This document shows positions 42,346-53,968 of a stretch of DNA of 64,000 nt, in pieces (position 1 is the first letter of the stretch; each line of letters begins with the position of its first letter). The position numbers and the translations under genes are program-made. The notes under the pieces were generated by a model, which saw nothing but the letters and a program-made list of their open reading frames with translations, did no database searches and was not told the DNA's origin. Where the stretch lies: the NCBI GenBank assembly GCA_029990175.1, contig JARKIP010000049.1, positions 8,596,001 to 8,660,000 on the forward strand, given 5' to 3'. Origin of the DNA: Petunia secreta. Lineage: Eukaryota; Streptophyta; Magnoliopsida; Solanales; Solanaceae.

Positions 42346-43171
42346 CCCAGTATTTTTCTGCACAACTCTGTCAGATCTGAAAGTATATGACCACTTTATT
42401 ATGTTACTACTCCAGTAGAAAAAACCATGACCACGGAATCTTATTAAAGATTGTGATGATCACTAAAGTAGTACTCCGCAAGAAGCCCTTTTCCCCTCTC
42501 ATATTTGTGTTTAATTCTTTTGCATTGGTGTATCTCCTCAGAACCTCACATACACAAATATAAAACCCCTTATACCAACTGTCCATATGCATGAGCCGGT
42601 AAAGATTTAAGATTGTGGTTGGGAATGTGAAGAAAGTGGGCTCAACAAAGTGATGGTTACTGTGACATGTGGTCTCGAGTTTGACGTTTATATAATCGTC
42701 TTTATTGGAGACACAGCATTAGTCCAACTTAAAGACTTCTCAATACAAGTCCTAATTAATCGGTTACAAAGTAGTAGATACTCCCACCAAAGTGGATCGG
42801 TGGGAGTACTTACTGACATTAAATGAGTAAGGGTAAAAGTCTAAGTGTGTACATGAGTTGGTTTGATTGTTTTTGTCAAACTACAGTATATCAATTTGCT
42901 TGATTTGACTTTTGTAATTTGATCGATTTTATGTTTAGCAAAAGTTGAAAAATTGACTAACATATACTAGTATTCTATTCAAGTACAGTAACTCCTAAGA
43001 CATGGTAACGATAATTTTAATTTGACAATAACTTTTCAAATTTTGAAAATTAAATTAACACAAAGATCAATATATAAACCTTAAATACTGACATGCAAGC
43101 TCTACTTAATTTTAAAATTACCCATAAAATGCTATCTCAATATCGAAAAAGATATAGGAATTTAATAGATC
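42346..43171. other. MIR156 upstream region
   Basis: No coding feature. A small hairpin (TACTCCCACC with GGTGGGAGTA) lies at about 42780-42812. The upstream limit of the MIR156 promoter is unknown, but the LINE at 43188 caps it within 0.9 kb of the hairpin. Confidence 0.4.
42687..42694 (-). promoter_or_regulatory. Candidate TATA box for MIR156
   Basis: TATATAAA on the minus strand, about 340 nt upstream of the hairpin. It would place transcription start near 42655. Positional inference only. Confidence 0.4.
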
Positions 43172-43187
43172 TTTGACTTATGAATAT

Positions 43188-44236
43188 AGAAAAAGCGTAT
43201 GATAAAGTCCCGAGAGAAGTTTTCTGGAGATGTTTGGGAGCTAAAGGTATACCTGAAGCATACATCAGAGCAATTAAAAATATGCATGATGGAGCGAAGA
43301 CACGAGTGCGAATAGTAGGATGCGACTCAAGTCACTTCCCCGTTGACATGTGGTTACATCAGGGTCAGCTTTTAGCCTGTTTTTATTTGCTCTGGTGATG
43401 GATGAATTAACGAGGAGTATTCAAGGGGAGATACCATGGTGTATGTTATTTACTGACGACATAGTTTTGGTTGGTGAGACTCGCGGCGGGGTCCATGATA
43501 AGCTGGAGTGGAGGCAGACTCTAGAGTTTAAAGGGTCCAAGCTGAGCAGAACAAAGACGGAGTACATGGAGTGCAGGTTCAGTGATGTTTCCCAGGAGTC
43601 GGATGTAGAAGTGACACTTGATACACAAGTCATCCCCAAGACAGGGAGCTTCAAGTATCTTGGGTCAATTACTCAAGGTAACGGAGATATTGACGAGGAT
43701 GTCACTCATCGGATAGGGGCTGGTTGGATGAACGGGAGGCTCGCTTATGTGTAATATGCGATAAGAAAGTGCCTCATAGGCTTAAAGGTAAGTTCTATAA
43801 AGTAGTCGTTAGACCAACTTTATTGTATATGACAGAGTGTTGGCCAATAAAAGCCGTCCATGTCCATAGGATGAGCATCGCAGAAATGCGAATGTTTAGA
43901 TGGATGTGTCGGCATATCAAGATCAAGAATAAGGCCATTCACGACAAGGTGGGAGTGGCCGTAGTGGTGGACAAGATGCGATAAGCGAGACTGAGGTAGT
44001 TTGGACATGTGAAGAGGAGGAGCGCAGACGCGCCGCTGAGGAGGTGTGAGGGGTTGACAGTGCTAACCATGCGGAGAGGTAGGGGTAGACAAAAGAAAAA
44101 TTGGAGCGAGGTGATTAGACAGAACATGACCCACCTCCAAATTACCGAGGACATGACCCTAGATAGGAAAGAGTGGAGGTCGAGGATTAGGGTAGAGGAT
44201 AGAGAGTCATCGAGCGATTTTTGGTATATTTTACAT
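43188..44236 (+). pseudogene. LINE reverse transcriptase C-terminal part, broken
   Basis: Reads EKAYDKVPREVFWRCL, a loop HQGQL (for the usual HQGSAL), FALVMDELTRSIQGEIPWCM then LFTDDIVLV (catalytic DD kept, usual A changed to T), TKTEYMECRFSDVS, FKYLGSITQGNGDIDEDVTH, and a zinc-finger-free tail with RWMCRH and GRGRQKKNW. The frame shifts near 43385 and near 43745 and there is a stop at 43982. The apparent start codon ATG at 43180 is supplied by the flanking target duplication, not by the element. Confidence 0.9.
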
Positions 44237-44482
44237 TAAGCTTACTTTGCATCGTATTTTTTATTGGTGTTTTCTGTTAATCTTGAACTTGTTTGAGTGC
44301 TTCCTAGCAGTTTTTCATTCCATTTATTTTAATATTGTCATATTGCTTCTCTTAAAATATGTTTATCACTGACGTTATTTAGTTGAGGATCTATCGGAAA
44401 CAGCTTCTCAACCTTGGTAGATGTAAGGTGTACATCTCCCTAAAACCCACCTTAGTGGATATCACTGATATGTTAGTTGTTG
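43188..44482 (+). mobile_element. 5'-truncated RTE-type LINE
   Basis: Flanked by the perfect 16-bp duplication TTTGACTTATGAATAT at 43172-43187 and 44483-44498. Contains the C-terminal part of a reverse transcriptase, a 3' UTR with the ATCGGAAACAGCTTCTC phrase and a tail ending in GTTGTTG, as in plant RTE-clade LINEs. The 5' truncation and long TSD are typical of target-primed insertion. Confidence 0.93.
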
Positions 44483-44498
44483 TTTGACTTATGAATAT

Positions 44499-45000
44499 GA
44501 AAAAATAACAAATTGAAGTATCACGTTAGAATAAGCATATCCAAAGTACATAAAATAGATGCACTGTATTAAGTATTTACTAATGAGTAGTATTACAAAT
44601 ATATGTATACATATTTTTAGAAAAAATTTATATATATATATAGTCAAACAAATCAATTTTTCTAGGCAGCTTGATTTGATTTGAACACCATAGGTAAAAC
44701 CAAAAGTGAGAGACACGGGCCAGTAATATAATGCCTATTTACTCACCTGTTGAATGGTACTAGTATCTAATATGTGTACACAATTCGTTTGTCAAAGTAC
44801 AAGAAGATTTTGGAAATTGGTAAGTTGGGCCTACTGTGAGTACTTTTCGACCTAAGATTGGTTGATTGGGGTCTACGTGGAGTGACAAAGCAGTGGCAGA
44901 TGGGTGACCATTGGAGTTTCTTACAGGTCAATTTAAGTAACAGGACTTCAAAGGACTTGAGAGAACACAACGGTACAGTGATAAGACAGTATGTTGCGAA
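44499..45000. other. Intergenic, no gene recognised
   Basis: AT-rich; a (TA)n run near 44630-44641. Open frames at 44767-45064 lie on both strands without known motifs. Confidence 0.45.
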
Positions 45001-45313
45001 TGTTATAAATTCATTTATTTGTGTGGATGATCATTACTCACCATTATTCAATTGTAATAAATGATTTACTACTCCACTTTCTTCTATTTAATTCCTCCCC
45101 ATTAAGTGACCACTAATTCCTTATTAAGTCACTACTTAATTCTTGTAAACCTTTGAGTTGATTTGTAACCTATGTATTTGTATCCTATAAATAGAGCACA
45201 TTTGGCTCTATGGAAGACACACTTGAAACAATTTGGGAATAATACAAGTTCTTCCTTCTCCTCTCATATATTTTGTCTTGTTCTTGCACTACTTTACTAT
45301 TAGTTTTACAACA
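45001..45313 (+). repeat. 5' LTR of copia element
   Basis: 313 bp with TATA-like CTATAAATAGAGC near 45186. Differs from the 3' LTR by scattered substitutions (a few percent by eye), so the insertion is not recent. Confidence 0.92.
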
Positions 45314-46150
45314 CGTTATCAGCACGAGTCTCTATTTTATTACACGATTTAGAAGAAATGAAAAGCAAATTATGATGCAATTGATAGAAGCCAACGTTCT
45401 GGTTGCTAACCCAAGATAAGTTTTTTTTGTTTCTAAATTCATTAATATTATGGTTTTTGTTAATCTTAAAATTAATAGTACCCTATTTTTATTTTATTTT
45501 ATAACACTTTAAATTGTGGAAACCTTTCACGGACTACAACTTTTGTCTATTCTTCCATTATTTGGTTGATTTTGTAGCTATCATTTGATAACAATTTAAG
45601 GGTGCATGGCCTAGCAACATGATATTGTAGATCAGTTCTACTCATGTTTCAAGGTAAACTGTTTGTAAGAGCAAACATGGATTATGTAATATGGTTAATA
45701 TTTTACTCTCACATGGATATATGGAATGAAACAAATATGATAACTTTTAAAGAATGCTTCCTTGATTTATAGTTGGGTAAATTTTTGTACTCTTGGTAAG
45801 TGGAGACCGGAGAAATACTGCTTATTTTTTTATGATCTTTACCCGATATATTAGTGTTATATCATTGATACATGATTATAGTACTATGTTTCAATTACAC
45901 GAAGCAAGAGTACCTTTGAGTATTGTACTTCAAATCGCATCATATGTACACACTTTGGCCTCTTATGCCATTAGTTAAGGGAAGACATCATATTCAACTC
46001 CCAATGCATTATGGCGTAACACGCTTTTGCGATAATAAGATATTGATGGCATAATGATGATTAAGGCAAACTAAAGTATTATCAAAAAGATAAAGTATTT
46101 TTGATAAAAGTCATGAAGCCCGTCCACTAAATATGCTCCATTAATAGAGG

Positions 46151-46438
46151 TGAATGTGGGAGCAATATATGCTTCATTCTCTAAGATGAATGTGGTAGCA
46201 AGACAAGCTCCATTCCATAAGGTGAATGTGGGAGCACAACATAATGCTCCATTCTCAGATGTGAATGTAATAGCAATACATAATATGCCTGAAAGAAGGC
46301 AAATTATCATTATGTCTGAAAGAAGACACAACATAATATGCCTGAAAGAAGGCAATATATCTTTATGTATGAAAGAAGACACAATATTTTATGTCTGAAC
46401 AAAGACAAATAATTTTATGTCTAAAAGACGATAAAATA
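46151..46438 (+). repeat. Short tandem repeats in copia gag region
   Basis: Four units of 36-39 bp built on GAATGTGGGAGCA and GCTCCATTC (46151-46286), then six units of about 26-28 bp built on CTGAAAGAAGACA and TTATGT (46289-46438). In protein terms they repeat APF-x-x-VNV and ERR-x-x-x-MS blocks, then lead into a GRG-type basic stretch, as expected for a copia gag C-terminus. Confidence 0.75.
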
Positions 46439-46499
46439 ATTACCATAGTAGAGACCATGGATGTGGACGTGGCAAAAGGATGAAAAAATAGTCATCATT

Positions 46500-49400
46500 G
46501 TGAAATAAATAAGAGAACAATAAGGGTTCTCAAAAGTAACCGTTCAAACGGTAAATATAATAATGCCCTCAATGTATCATATGAGCATAAGGCAAGTCCA
46601 AATGATTATGGTACATTCCTTGCAGTGAATGAGACAATTCATAATAAAAATTATGAATATAGACCCGTTCACCAAAGTGAATGTGGCAATATGTGATAAA
46701 ATATCAAAACTCGCCTCCAGAAGAGGTTCGAGAAAGATGAATATGGACGTGCCCATGCGTGGTTGATAAGTACCACAACTCACCCCTAGAAAAGGTTCGA
46801 CTATAATAATTCTCTTATTTATTGTGGCATAAATGGTCATTTGGTCATTGCTCTCTTACAGAACGTACGTCATAATTATGTATTATTATGAATTACGTAA
46901 GAGCAAGTGAAGCAAGAAATTGATCTTGCCTATAATGATTTGACCATGAGAAAAATAATATGATTTTCTCCTAAAAATGAGATATTCACCATATGGTTGG
47001 TGTAATAAAATATATGGTAGTACAAAGCTATTTGAGTGCTTCGGAAGAGCCAAAATATTACTACCTAGAGGAATGAGATTGATAAAATATTTACTTGTAG
47101 TATGTCTCGAAAGAAACTTGTTAAGTTTCAAATACATTTGCCAAAAAGGCTAAGAGACTAAATTTGATGGAAAGATATGAATATCTTTATATTACTACAA
47201 GAATGTCGGGAGAGATATATGTACTACTCAAAATATAAGTGCATGCCACAACAATGTGCATGCCACAATAAACTTTTAGTTTATTGTTATAATGCCCATG
47301 CTATAGTAAATTTCTAGTTTACTAGATGAATAAATTTATAAGTTGGCATGACCGGTTTGACCATCCCGGTTCAAATATGATGCACAAAGTATATAAATGA
47401 GAATTTGCATGGGTATATATTAAAGAATCAGGATTCTTTAAGAATTCTTTTTGTGATGTTTGTTCTCAAGATAAATAAATTATTCGACCAACTAAATTTG
47501 GGATCAGGATCCCCGCACTTCTGGAATGTAAAAATGTGAATGTGGGTCCGTTCACCTACCATGTGGACCATATAATTATTATAAATAGATGCATCTATGA
47601 TAAGGGCACATGTGCGTTTTATTACAAACCCGCAATGATACTTGCGAGGTTAAGTATTTGCTCAAATAAATCTTATTATGAGCATATTTCCAGATTATGC
47701 AATCAAGACAAGTTATCTTGATAATGTTGGCAAGTATGTTTAACAGATTCATATATCGAAAGCCTCCAATTGCTAAACCATGCATATGAGAACAATGCTA
47801 CCTAAATCACGTATGAGGTATGGTATATCCATAAAGCAGCACTTGTCCACAACATGCCACAAAATAAATTCCCCTCATAATTGGTTCAGGGTCAGGAACC
47901 AAATATTTTCCATCTAATAATTTTAATGTGCGGTATATTATCAATTGCTCCAACGCAACGCACAAAGATGGATCCCATATAAGGTTGGGAACGAATGTTA
48001 GTTTGACTAACATTAGGGGAGAAATTAATGCAGCGGAGGAATAAATAAATTAAATTATCATTTGATTATGATCCTCATATAAAGATAATGCAAGTCACTG
48101 TCAGACGCATTACTGACCCTAAGAAAAATATTATATTCCAGCTGCTAATACTCCTGATGTCCTGGTGTGACAATCTATTTATGTCAATGAGTCTAAGGCA
48201 CACCTGAAGCGTGATAGAGCACTCAGTTCCAAAAGATAAATCCTTTAAAAAGGAAAGGAGCAAATAATTATGATGGTCAAAATAGGAGGCAGGGCTCTAA
48301 AATAGCCCACGACATAACACTTCATAAAACCTCATCATGAGAGGTTCATGTACCTGAAAATTTATGAATGTGAAGAGATTTCAATATGTTATGTCGGATT
48401 GGGAACCGAGATATGAAATTATCGTCGACGATATCTTACATATATTATAAAGCTCAATATTATATGATTATGAGGATCTTGAGCTTAAGTCTGTTAGGAA
48501 TACAGACATGAAATTATTGGCAAAAAAATAGCAAAACGCATTCAAGCAAAGATTGGCTTCACTCGAGTGACGTGAAGTTTTTGGACCTATAGTCCAAACA
48601 TCTGAAGGTGCAAAGCCAGTATTGTACAAAGATATTTTAGTGCAAAAATATTGATAAAAATAAGTCGTTAAATATAAAGTACGACTTGAGACACAAAGAT
48701 CTGACATTGATTATATGGAGCTATATTCTCCCTTTGTGGATGCATCACCTTCAGGTATGTTATATGTCTGGCAGTGCATGAAAGACTTGATATGCATATG
48801 AATGTTGCAACAGCCTTTTATATGGCTCATTGAACAATATATTTATTAAAATCCTTGAAGGATTCAAAATGCTTGAAGCATATAAAGGTTCCCAGGAAAC
48901 CTATTCAATGAGGCTTCATAAATATTTATACGGATTAAAACAATCCGGCCACAAGTGGTTAAATTGCGTTTGTGAGCTTCTTGATATTGAAATATTGTAT
49001 TTTAATGCAATTGGTGCGTTGAAGTATCTTACCAAATATACTCCACTAGTTATAACTTTTGTTATAAGCTTGTTGGTAAGATTCAGTTCTTCCTCAATGC
49101 GAAGACATCAGAAGAATATATGGTATCTACTTGATCCACAAAGCCTGATATCAACTTGGTATTTATTTGTTGTGGTAGAATACCTATATTGTGGCATTTT
49201 ATAAAATCAATTGTTGCTGCTACATCTTCAATTTATGAAGAGATAATACCCATGCTTGAAGCTATGCGACAATATTGGTGACTGAGATCAAGGACTCAAT
49301 ATATTCAGCAACAATGTGGTATTTCTTTGAAGACGAGGATCCCAGTAATATTATATGAAATATTGCATGGATAGTTCAGCTAAAAGAAAGATGCAACTGA

Positions 49401-49620
49401 GGAGAAAAATATTCAACAAGATTCCTTTTCAGTCGTGATCTTCAAAAGAATGATGAAGTTAATGTTGAAAAATTCACTCCAGTGATAGTTTGGCGGATCT
49501 GTCCACTAAGTCATTGCCAATCTCGACATTTGAGAAGCTGATTTACAAGATTGGAATGTGTCGTCTTCAAGATATTGAATGATGTTTTCATCAGGGGGAG
49601 TAAAGTACGCGATGTACTCT
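46500..49620 (+). pseudogene. Decayed copia pol
   Basis: Recognisable islands: reverse transcriptase EGFKMLEAYKGSQETYSMRL followed by HKYLYGLKQSGHKW (48850-48960), the later GALKYLTKYTPLVITF and RRHQKNI (49015-49115), and an RNase H end with QQDSFSV, then ANLDI and a terminal CFHQGE-like stretch (about 49410-49600). Stops and frameshifts lie between every island. Integrase is too decayed for me to place. Confidence 0.75.
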
Positions 49621-49804
49621 TTTTCCCTTAACAAGGTTTTATCTCACTTGGATTTTACTTGTAAGGTTTTTAATGAGGCAGCTCTAAAGGCGTATTATAG
49701 GATGTGTGTGCTCTTTTTCCTTCACTAGGCTTTTTCCCACCGGGTTTTTCCTAGTAAGATTTTAACGAAGCACATTACCTTCCAAATGGTCATTCAAGAG
49801 GGAG

Positions 49805-50117
49805 TGTTATAAATTTATTTATTTGTGTGGATGACCACTACTCACCATTATTCAATTGTAATATATGGTTTACTACCCCACTTTCTCCTACTTAATTCCT
49901 CCCCACTAAGTGACCACTAATTCCTTATTTAGTCACTACTTAATTCTTTTAAACATTTGGGTTGATTTGTAACCTATGTATTTGTATCCTATAAATAGAG
50001 CACATTTGGCTCTATGGAAGACACATTTGAAACAATTTGAGAATAATACAAGTTCTTCCTTCTCCTCTCATATATTTTGTCTTTTTCTTGCACTACTTTA
50101 CTATTAGTTTTACAACA
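49805..50117 (+). repeat. 3' LTR of copia element
   Basis: 313 bp, the same length and ends as the 5' LTR. Confidence 0.92.
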
Positions 50118-50209
50118 ACGAACCCTTATTTAAGAGATTTTATTGATTCTAAATTAAAGATAACAATGTTTGTACATCAAATGGATTAATTTAATTTTAA
50201 TTAAAATAT

Positions 50210-51394
50210 AGAAGATTTACAAAACTATACAACTCTAATCTCATATTTATAAAAAATATCAATAATTTACCACTTTACAAAACATAGCAATAGTTTATTT
50301 ACATAACATATACAACTTCCATTAAAAACATATAAATGAAGGGTTTACTCTTTCCAAGCCAACTGCTCCAGGCACAGGCATACGTACAAAAAAGCTTATA
50401 CCATATAAAAAACACAAATGAAAATGCATAAACATATAAAACTAGAATATACAAAACATACATTTTTTAAACCACAAATACAAGACATACAAAGGGATTT
50501 ACACAAAAATGTGACATACACATACACATAATAACTACTATATATATCCAAAACTATAAAAAAATACATAACAAAAAAATTTCCAAACATACACTTGATT
50601 TAGAAAAATACGCAATCATACAATAAAATACAAAGATGTGACACACACATACACATAAATAATATATAGAAAAATAGTAAACAACATACATTACAAAAAA
50701 AAAAATGTAAAACATACACTTGAAAATACAAAAATACACATACATACAATAATATACAAATAAAAATGACTAGATATTCCAAAAAACTTAAAGGTATTTA
50801 TGCACCAAAATATAAACATACACAAAAATACAAATCATATACATGTATATACAAATACACATACAAAATAAAAAAAAAATAAAAAATAGGAGAAGCAGAT
50901 CTGAATATGTATATAGAAAATAAAAATACATACATAAACATACACATATGTACACACAAAAAAAAAAAAAAAAAGAAGACAAAAAGCATATCGAAAAGTA
51001 CAAGATCGCCAAAAAAACATAAATCGGAGTCGTAGAGGAACGGCGTTGCTGCTCTGCAGCAGCAACAACAACGATTCATCGGGAGGGAACAAGAGCAGCG
51101 ATGGCAGCAGCGGCCAAAGAGAACAAGAGCAGCGGTGTCGATGCTGGTTTTTGTTGGAGGACCAGACCGGCTGGTCGCCGGTGGAGGGAAGAGGACGGTG
51201 GCGGGTGGTTGGGTAGATGCGTGGAGAAGGAGAGATGAAGAAATTAGGGTTTTATATTTGTGGGAGAGTGGGAAATGAAAAGATGCTATGTTGGGTAATT
51301 CTTTAAAACAATTATTATGTTTTGTAAATATAGTAAAAGTATTAGTATTTTTAATAATTTAGCTATTAGGGTAGTCATGTGGTGTAAATTTTCT
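50210..51394. mobile_element. Non-autonomous Mutator-like element
   Basis: 1185 bp flanked by the perfect 9-bp duplication TTAAAATAT (50201-50209, 51395-51403). Termini AGAAGATTTAC and, inverted, AGAAAATTTAC open degenerate inverted repeats of roughly 100 bp that share words such as TTTACAAAACATA. The interior read on the minus strand has a GC-rich block (51010-51240), then AGATCTGC-type and GTATGT/GTATAT words. Related to 6400-7594. No transposase and no convincing ORF; the Cys/Tyr/Phe-rich open frames here are translations of the TA/TG-rich words. Confidence 0.85.
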
Positions 51395-51435
51395 TTAAAA
51401 TATTAAAATAATATTATAAACTCAATACACTAATA

Positions 51436-51953
51436 CCAATGTTTGGTTGCACAAAGTGAAGAAATAAGCCCCTCATAAAAAATTGCATAATTTTTACCAT
51501 GTTTGGTTGCCTTTCTCATAAAACATTGCATTGTTAATACAATGTTTGGTTAAAAAATTTGATTTCCGCATAGCTAATATCTGCATTAAGTTATGCAGAA
51601 ATTTATGTATTATTTTATACGGGGTAGAAGGTGGAATAATAATATGGATATTAGCAATGCAGATATTATAATTTAAAATGACAAAACTAACTCTCATAAT
51701 AATAAGAATATATTTTTAAATTATTAAAGGAGTAACTAACCCTCATTTTAAACTATAAAATCATATTTTAATTTGTAATATACTAATATTTCAAGAAATA
51801 ACCTTATATTATAATACTTGTATAGTTAATGCCCACATTTCTAATTTTCGTATTACTAATACTTGTATTACTAATACCTGTATTGCTAATATTTGTATTA
51901 CTAATATATACATTGTATATACCTACATAAAATTAATTGCAACCAAACGATGT
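51436..51953. mobile_element. MITE with TTTGGTTGCA inverted ends
   Basis: Left end CAATGTTTGGTTGCA and right end, inverted, CATCGTTTGGTTGCA face each other 0.5 kb apart. The interior is AT-rich with repeated TGTTTGGTTG near the left and TTACTAATACTTGTA near the right. The TSD is not clear, so the superfamily is open. Confidence 0.55.
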
Positions 51954-53323
51954 CTAATTGACTTGGTATTGATAGTGTAATTGAATTTTAGGAGGATTCT
52001 GACTGTTAGATGCACGCTTGATGTCCCCGTGATTAAAGGATGTTGAAGTTGGAAACCCTATATACAAGGAGCTGCGTCATACTATTTTGATAGAGACCGT
52101 AGGGACAACTTGGAACATGCGTTTACTTCTTTCTAAAAGAGTACGTGACTATTGAAAGGATTAAGTTAATCATGCTACTAATGGTTTATCCAAACCAGTG
52201 ATTGGCTCATATACTCCACCTAAAGTAGTGATTTGCCAGGCTCCTTGGTAAACCAGTTTAGAGAGCATCAACCAAAAACTAGACATTGTTCTCTCTTTTA
52301 TCATTCATTTGGTTGGTTCACATTAGATACCGCCGAATGTGAGCACCGAATCAATACGACAACGATAACAAATTCAATGAAATTAGACAGGTAGGGCCAG
52401 GAAGATTAGGGGAGGGTGAAATGTATATAGACCTTTTAGGTAAAGACGCTGCTTCCGAAAAATACTCGGCGTATGAAAAAAATTTTGGAAACTAATTTGA
52501 AAAATGCAAGAGTAAAGGCTCAGTATAAAAATATGAAAAAAAATGAAAGTACAAGAAACAAAAATAAAAACAACCAGAGTAAAAATACATAGAAGAATAT
52601 ACTAATACTAGACTAATGTTACTACAACTGGAGAGAATTCGTTAAGGTACCCTTTTAACCCGTAAAATTGCAGTTACAATACATATTACGCTTATTTAAG
52701 CTTGGCAAGTCTAGAGCATAGTTGAAGACATTAGTATTATTTTGTTTAATTTACATACATACAGATAGTGAAATTCTTTTACGTATCATAGCAAGATAAT
52801 AAGTGTACTTATATAGTAAGAAGAAAATTAGAAGTCAAACTTTTAGTTTTTTGATAATTAGTATCGCCATAAATATAGTAGAAAGTTAATCTACGTTGGA
52901 GGCATCAGTGAGTGCACCAACAACCATAGAGTGTGCAGCTATCTACTAGTAACACACTAAGTGAAAGTACAATAAAATTGGCAGGAAATTATGTAAAGTT
53001 GTTTGGCTAGTTTCCCATCGCCATGTGCGTGAATATGGTACAATTACCAATTCATAAATACAGAAATTTATTTATGAGTAGTACACAGCAGCCAGAAGGG
53101 ATCTCAAGAGGCCATTCGATTTTTAGATAGAGGTGGAATTGAAGTGCCAGAATTACTTCCCAAAAGGGAAAGAACATCACTTAGAATTGAGGAGGGTGGA
53201 GTGTAGGAACCAGCCAAGGCCTGACAGCTTGTTTGGATGATTGTTACGTATCGTTTCATAATATATCATATTGTATAGTACTATATATTATTGTATAGTA
53301 CTTTATTGAATTGCTGTAGGGAA
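51954..53323. other. Intergenic, no gene recognised
   Basis: AT-rich without recognised genes. The last 100 bp (GTTTGGATGATTGTTACG onward) resemble the start of a small MITE that the gypsy element interrupts. Confidence 0.4.
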
Positions 53324-53877
53324 AGTATAGGGTAAAAGTGGGCTTGCGTGTTTGGCTCCTCGGTGGCATGATTCAACGAAAACCGAACACATGTTTGGAA
53401 ATGATGATTCGAAGTAAGACAACGTAGTCACTGAAGTCATCAGTCGAAGATGAAGTTTGTATTGCGCCTCGGTAGAAAATCACCTCGGTCAGATAGCAAA
53501 TTCATATCTCCGAGGTCGACAATTCAACCCTCGGTAAATAAATCGATCTTCAGTGGAGTGGTCTCCCCTCATTTTGGCCCACTAACTCCACTTTCAGTAA
53601 AGTTGAGACGTGGATAAGTTAGTGGGTAACATGGAGAACATGGCCCAAATTTCTTGTATTCAGTAGTCTATAAAAAGCCCCTTATTTCATAATGTAATCA
53701 GGCAGAAATAGATACAGAAACTATGCCAAATTTTGTACTGAATCTCATATATTGAAATCTCGTTTACTTATCGCAATTTCGTCTACTTTTGTTATTGTTT
53801 CGTTTTTGATACTTAGATTTGCTTGTGTTCACGACCCAAATTCAATTTGAAATCCTAAATCAGTTTAGGCCAATACA
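53324..53877 (+). repeat. 5' LTR of gypsy element
   Basis: 554 bp, collinear with 63609-64000. The first base differs from the TG of the 3' LTR. TATA-like CTATAAAAAGCC near 53670. Ends in GGCCAATACA. Confidence 0.85.
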
Positions 53878-53968
53878 AATTGGCGTCGTTTGTGGGGATA
53901 CGTGCATCAACGCTTTGTTCCAAAGTTGAACGTTCTTTTCATTCAAATTCTTCTTTTGACTTGAAAAA

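Larger units (their letters stand above)
45001..50117 (+). mobile_element. Full-length, coding-dead Ty1/copia element
   Basis: Two LTRs of exactly 313 bp each (45001-45313, 49805-50117), TGTTATAAAT to TTTTACAACA, enclose 4.5 kb. The flanking 5-mers GCGAA and ACGAA differ by one base and look like a degraded TSD. After the 5' LTR comes CGTTATCAGCACGAG, a tRNA-iMet-type primer-binding site variant. The purine tract AAGAGGGAG lies directly before the 3' LTR. All coding regions carry many stops. Confidence 0.92.

Noticed and set aside
50396..51092. Several overlapping minus-strand ORFs rich in Cys, Tyr and Phe resembling membrane proteins
   Set aside because: They are translations of TA/TG-rich words inside a non-coding Mutator-like element.
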